Below, one piece after another: positions 41,685 to 44,255 of a stretch of DNA of 44,255 nt; position 1 is the first letter of the stretch; every line of letters starts with the position of its first letter. Position numbers and translations under genes: made by a program. Where the stretch lies: assembly GCF_000621505.1 (NCBI RefSeq), contig NZ_JHYD01000049.1:1-44255 (forward strand). The letters are read 5' to 3'. Origin of the DNA: Ruminiclostridium cellobioparum DSM 1351 = ATCC 15832 (GTDB lineage: Bacteria > Bacillota > Clostridia > Acetivibrionales > DSM-1351). The notes below the pieces were generated by a model, which did not search any database, was not told where the DNA came from, and saw only the letters and a list, made by a program, of their open reading frames with translations.

Positions 41685-42722
41685 ATGACTAAAATGTGGG
41701 AAGAAATAATGGAACAGCCCCTGGTTCTGAAAAAAACCATCGAAACTAACAGCCGTGTCATTGATGAGCTGATACAAGAACTTAAAACAAGGGAAATTTC
41801 TACTGTAATAATAGCTGCAAGAGGGACCTCGGATCACGCTGCGGTATATGCCAAATACGCAATTGAAACTCTTGTGGGCATTCCGGTTTCATTGGCAGCA
41901 CCTTCGGTTTTCACAATGTACAATAAAAGTATTAATATGAAAAACTGTTTTGTCATAGGAATTTCACAGTCCGGAAAGGCAGCAGACGCAATTGAGGTTG
42001 TAAAGTCGGCAGCCGAACAGGGAGCGGTTACCATGAGTGTAACGAATTTTGTTGATTCACCGCTGGCCGAAGCATCAAAGTTTCATTTGTTCTGTGACAC
42101 AGGGGTCGAGAAAAGCGTAGCGGCCACAAAGACATTTACCTCTACGGTTTACCTTTTAATCAACTTTATAGCAAAATGGGCACGGAATGCCGAACTGCTG
42201 GAAGAATTAAAAAGTGTTCCCGACATCATGAACCGGTTATTCCAAAAGACCGACTGTCTGGATGAAGTAGTGACCAGGTACAGATTTATGAAGGAATGTT
42301 TTGTGCTGGCAAGAGGGATCAACTATTCCATTGCTCTGGAGGCTGCCCTTAAAATACAGGAAACTACTTATATACGCGCTAAGGCCTTTGCTGTTTCGGA
42401 CTTTCAACACGGCCCCTTTGCCATGCTGGAGAGGGATATGCCCGTGATAATTTATGCGCCGGAGGGACCTTCATTCAAGGATATTACAGAAATAGTCAAG
42501 AAGGTGAAGGACAGCGGAGCTGATATTCTGGTTATTTCAAATAATAGGGAATTAAGGGCTATGGGCGACAGCAGTATTGAAATTCCGGAGAATTTAAGTG
42601 ATTACGTCTCGCCTCTTATAAATGTGGCAGTGGCGCAAATGTTCGCCGGCAAGCTTTCAGTGCTTAAGGGATTAAATCCTGACAGCCCGAGAGGTTTGAA
42701 CAAAGTTACAATTACACGATAA
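41685..42722 (+). CDS. SIS-domain sugar-phosphate deaminase/isomerase (NagB-II/AgaS-like)
   Basis: A 345-aa protein with two SIS domains. The first (about 35-165) has the sugar-phosphate loop IIAARGTSDHAAVYAKYAIE, then FVIGISQSGKAADAIEVVKS and VEKSVAATKTFTST. The second (about 200-335) has FVLARGINYSIALEAALKIQ, ETTYIRAKAFAVSDFQHGPF and a C-terminal NPDSPRGLNKVTITR. This is the isomerase half of GlmS without the glutaminase domain, as in glucosamine-6-phosphate deaminases of the NagB-II type and FrlB/AgaS. The gene context of a GntR regulator and a deacetylase favours amino-sugar catabolism: deacetylation, then deamination/isomerisation. The exact substrate is not determinable by sight. Start supported by GAGGTG. 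Confidence 0.9.
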   Translation: MTKMWEEIMEQPLVLKKTIETNSRVIDELIQELKTREISTVIIAARGTSDHAAVYAKYAIETLVGIPVSLAAPSVFTMYNKSINMKNCFVIGISQSGKAADAIEVVKSAAEQGAVTMSVTNFVDSPLAEASKFHLFCDTGVEKSVAATKTFTSTVYLLINFIAKWARNAELLEELKSVPDIMNRLFQKTDCLDEVVTRYRFMKECFVLARGINYSIALEAALKIQETTYIRAKAFAVSDFQHGPFAMLERDMPVIIYAPEGPSFKDITEIVKKVKDSGADILVISNNRELRAMGDSSIEIPENLSDYVSPLINVAVAQMFAGKLSVLKGLNPDSPRGLNKVTITR

Positions 42723-42752
42723 ATTCTGTTAAGCTTTGTTAGGAGGATGTAT

Positions 42753-43607
42753 ATGAAACTAAATAATAAAAATGCCGAATGGTTTATTCCCGATGGGGAA
42801 AATATTGAAACTGCACTTGCAAGAACCACTCATCTGGCTATCTCGGCACACCAGGATGACATTGAGATAATGGCCTATGACGGTATAGTCAAGTGCTTTG
42901 GAAACGATAAAAAATGGTTTGGCGCAGTGGTGGTCACCAACGGTGCAGGCAGTGCCCGGAATGGCATTTATTCGGATTACACCGATGAAGAGATGCAAAA
43001 GATCAGGAAGGTTGAGCAGAAAAAAGCTGCATATGTAGGTGAGTATTCTGCGCTGGCTCTTTTGGATTACACAAGCGCACAGGTGAAGTCGGCCGGTTCC
43101 AGAGAAGTCATTGAGGAATTAAAAGCCATTATAGCACAGGCCGGAGCAGAGGTCATATATACACATAACCTGGCCGACAAACACGATACGCATTTGGGCG
43201 TCGTCACAAAAGTAATTCATGCAATCCGTGAATTGCCAAAGGAGCAGAGACCCAAAAAATTGTACGGCTGTGAAGTCTGGAGAAATCTTGACTGGGTATT
43301 GGATTCACAGAAGGTGGTATTTGACGTAGCACAGCATCCAAACCTGTCGGCCGCCCTGGTAGGTGTATTCGATTCACAGATTGCAGGGGGGAAACGGTAT
43401 GATCTCGCCACTTCGGGAAGAAGACTTGCCAATGCCACTTATGCGGAATCCCACAGTGTGGACCAGTCCGATGCCCTGAGCTATGCCATAGACCTGACTC
43501 CTCTCATAGAGGATGACAATATGTCAATCATAGAATTCATAACGAACTATATCAGAGGTTTTGAGGAAGATGTGGCAGCCAAGCTGGGAAAGGTGCTGCA
43601 GCCCTAA
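42753..43607 (+). CDS. PIG-L/LmbE-family N-deacetylase
   Basis: A 284-aa metal-dependent deacetylase. The zinc motif AHQDDIE (residues 32-38) is the family's AHPDDE with Gln for Pro and Ile before Glu, keeping both acidic metal/catalytic residues. The second metal-binding region is HNLADKHDTHLGVV at about residues 131-145. Family members remove acetyl groups from GlcNAc-type sugars. Placed 30 bases after the SIS gene, it likely supplies the free amino sugar as an alternative to NagA. The second ATG (42753) is preferred because AGGAGG lies six bases upstream; the first ATG at 42747 is directly next to that site. Confidence 0.9.
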   Translation: MKLNNKNAEWFIPDGENIETALARTTHLAISAHQDDIEIMAYDGIVKCFGNDKKWFGAVVVTNGAGSARNGIYSDYTDEEMQKIRKVEQKKAAYVGEYSALALLDYTSAQVKSAGSREVIEELKAIIAQAGAEVIYTHNLADKHDTHLGVVTKVIHAIRELPKEQRPKKLYGCEVWRNLDWVLDSQKVVFDVAQHPNLSAALVGVFDSQIAGGKRYDLATSGRRLANATYAESHSVDQSDALSYAIDLTPLIEDDNMSIIEFITNYIRGFEEDVAAKLGKVLQP

Positions 43608-43934
43608 AAAACCGCTTAAATTAAATGCGTTGTGCGAATTAGTTGATCAATTCCGCAAGTAAAATTGTTTCTGATTATACCGATACTTCCATACTGACTT
43701 CAAGCAATGATGCACACAAAGCGCTCTCCATTGCTTGAAGTTGTACTTGTGTACCGGTTGATCCAATTAAATCTATCCTTAAAGCAAAATAGAATTTCAA
43801 TCAGCACAAGGGTTTATTATTACTTTGCATGCAACTTGCCGCTATTTGTTATACCCAAGCAATACAGGGCACAAACCGGGTAATTACCTCCAATGTTTGC
43901 CTTTTGGACAGTCCAAAAAAAATATAAATTTCTA
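43608..43934. other. Intergenic region with inverted repeats, no gene
   Basis: No coding sequence seen. ACTTCAAGCAATG (43697-43709) is perfectly inverted at 43729-43741 (CATTGCTTGAAGT), a 13-bp stem with a 19-base loop and no T-run. GCGAATT...AATTCCGC around 43635-43657 is an imperfect palindrome on TTGATCAA. TTTTGGACAGTCCAAAA (43902-43918) is a perfect palindrome around one base, 17 bases before the tRNA promoter's -35. Confidence 0.6.
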
Positions 43935-43964
43935 TTGACATAAAGGACAGTTGTTATGTATAAT
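43935..43964 (+). promoter_or_regulatory. tRNA operon promoter
   Basis: Perfect TTGACA (43935-43940) and perfect TATAAT (43959-43964) with an 18-base spacer, 34 bases before tRNA-Met. Consensus strength fits stable RNA transcription. Confidence 0.88.
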
Positions 43965-43997
43965 GTAAAAGCACGTTAACGAACGGCAGACATAAAT

Positions 43998-44074
43998 GGC
44001 GGCGTAGCTCAGTTGGCCAGAGCATCCGGTTCATACCCGGCAGGTCGTAGGTTCAAATCCCACCGCCGCTACCA
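43998..44074 (+). tRNA. tRNA-Met(CAT), elongator type
   Basis: A 77-base cloverleaf with acceptor GGCGGCG/CGCCGCT, D-arm GCTC...GAGC, anticodon loop TTCATAC (CAT at 44032-44034), T-loop TTCAAAT and encoded CCA. Paired G1-U72 and overall similarity to the Bacillus elongator tRNA-Met favour Met over initiator. It has an unpaired position at the top of the anticodon stem (U-C) and an A-C mismatch in the T-stem. Confidence 0.92.
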
Positions 44075-44106
44075 TCTCAAGCGATAGGTACTATCGCTTA
44101 TTTTAT

Positions 44107-44181
44107 GGCCCATTGGTCAAGTGGTTAAGACACCGCCCTTTCACGGCGATAACAGGGGTTCGAGTCCCCTATGGGTCACCA
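44107..44181 (+). tRNA. tRNA-Glu(TTC)
   Basis: A 75-base cloverleaf with acceptor GGCCCAT/ATGGGTC, anticodon loop CTTTCAC (TTC anticodon), T-arm AGGGG TTCGAGT CCCCT and encoded CCA. It lies 32 bases after tRNA-Met and is probably co-transcribed. One mismatch (C-A) closes the anticodon stem. Confidence 0.95.
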
Positions 44182-44255
44182 AATTGAATAGATTCCATAG
44201 AATCATGAAAAGATTATGCGGGACTCGAACCCGAGAGGGCGCGAACGCGGCAGAA

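Noticed and set aside
44216-44255. Frame starting MRDSNPRGRERGR at the window end, and a T-arm-like GGGACTCGAACCC on the opposite strand
   Set aside because: Such sequence recurs as flank of clostridial tRNA genes and is often called as a spurious ORF. The T-arm-like piece lacks a matching acceptor end inside the window, so neither a gene nor a tRNA can be supported.

Overview
The window looks like the chromosome of a low-to-moderate GC Gram-positive anaerobe of the class Clostridia. This rests on strong GGAGG ribosome sites, AT-rich spacers, an FtsX-type ABC exporter, an HtrA-like protease and an elongator tRNA-Met/tRNA-Glu pair of Bacillota type with encoded CCA. Genus is not assignable from the sequence alone.

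Region 1 (1-2390) is mobile debris: an intact-looking IS256-family transposase on the minus strand, a structured stretch that ends like the 3' end of a group II intron, unassigned DNA and a terminator. Region 2 (2393-30453) is one long plus-strand gene train encoding an extracellular contractile injection system (eCIS; Afp/PVC-like). The order is small hypothetical protein, two-domain AAA ATPase, DUF4255 tube-end protein, sheath, tube 1, a small assembly protein with an overlapping DUF6760 ORF that lacks a normal start, tube 2, an unrecognised 450-aa protein, LysM baseplate protein, gp27-like hub, gp5-like spike, PAAR tip, gp25 wedge, large J-like wedge, second wedge, tail protein I-like protein, and three fibre genes. 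The fibres share an N-terminal head domain and a C-terminal S74-type intramolecular chaperone; two small coiled-coil genes are interleaved with them. The third fibre (1885 aa) was built by multiplying a unit present once in the other two, and most units carry an HxH motif. A long hairpin closes the locus. I recognise no toxin or cargo gene, no tail lysis genes and no membrane anchor, which fits an extracellular, eCIS-type particle whose cargo lies elsewhere or is unrecognised.

Region 3 (30574-36486) holds an HtrA/DegP-type membrane protease (minus), an 84-aa hypothetical (minus), and an ABC ATPase plus a 1011-aa FtsX-type permease (plus). Region 4 (36566-40171) has a putative TIM-barrel carbohydrate-active protein with an AraC regulator (both minus) and a divergent FG-GAP/VCBS-like protein. 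Region 5 (40426-43607) looks like an amino-sugar module: a GntR/UTRA regulator with a long duplicated structured leader, a SIS-domain sugar-phosphate deaminase/isomerase with a NagR/DasR-like operator on its promoter, and a PIG-L-type deacetylase. The window ends with a consensus promoter and tRNA-Met(CAT) and tRNA-Glu(TTC).

The most interesting items are the eCIS itself with its modular HxH fibre set, the start-less DUF6760 ORF at a G-run (candidate -1 frameshift), the unidentified 450-aa protein, the paired palindromes ahead of the ATPase gene, and the duplicated anti-Shine-Dalgarno leader of the GntR gene.
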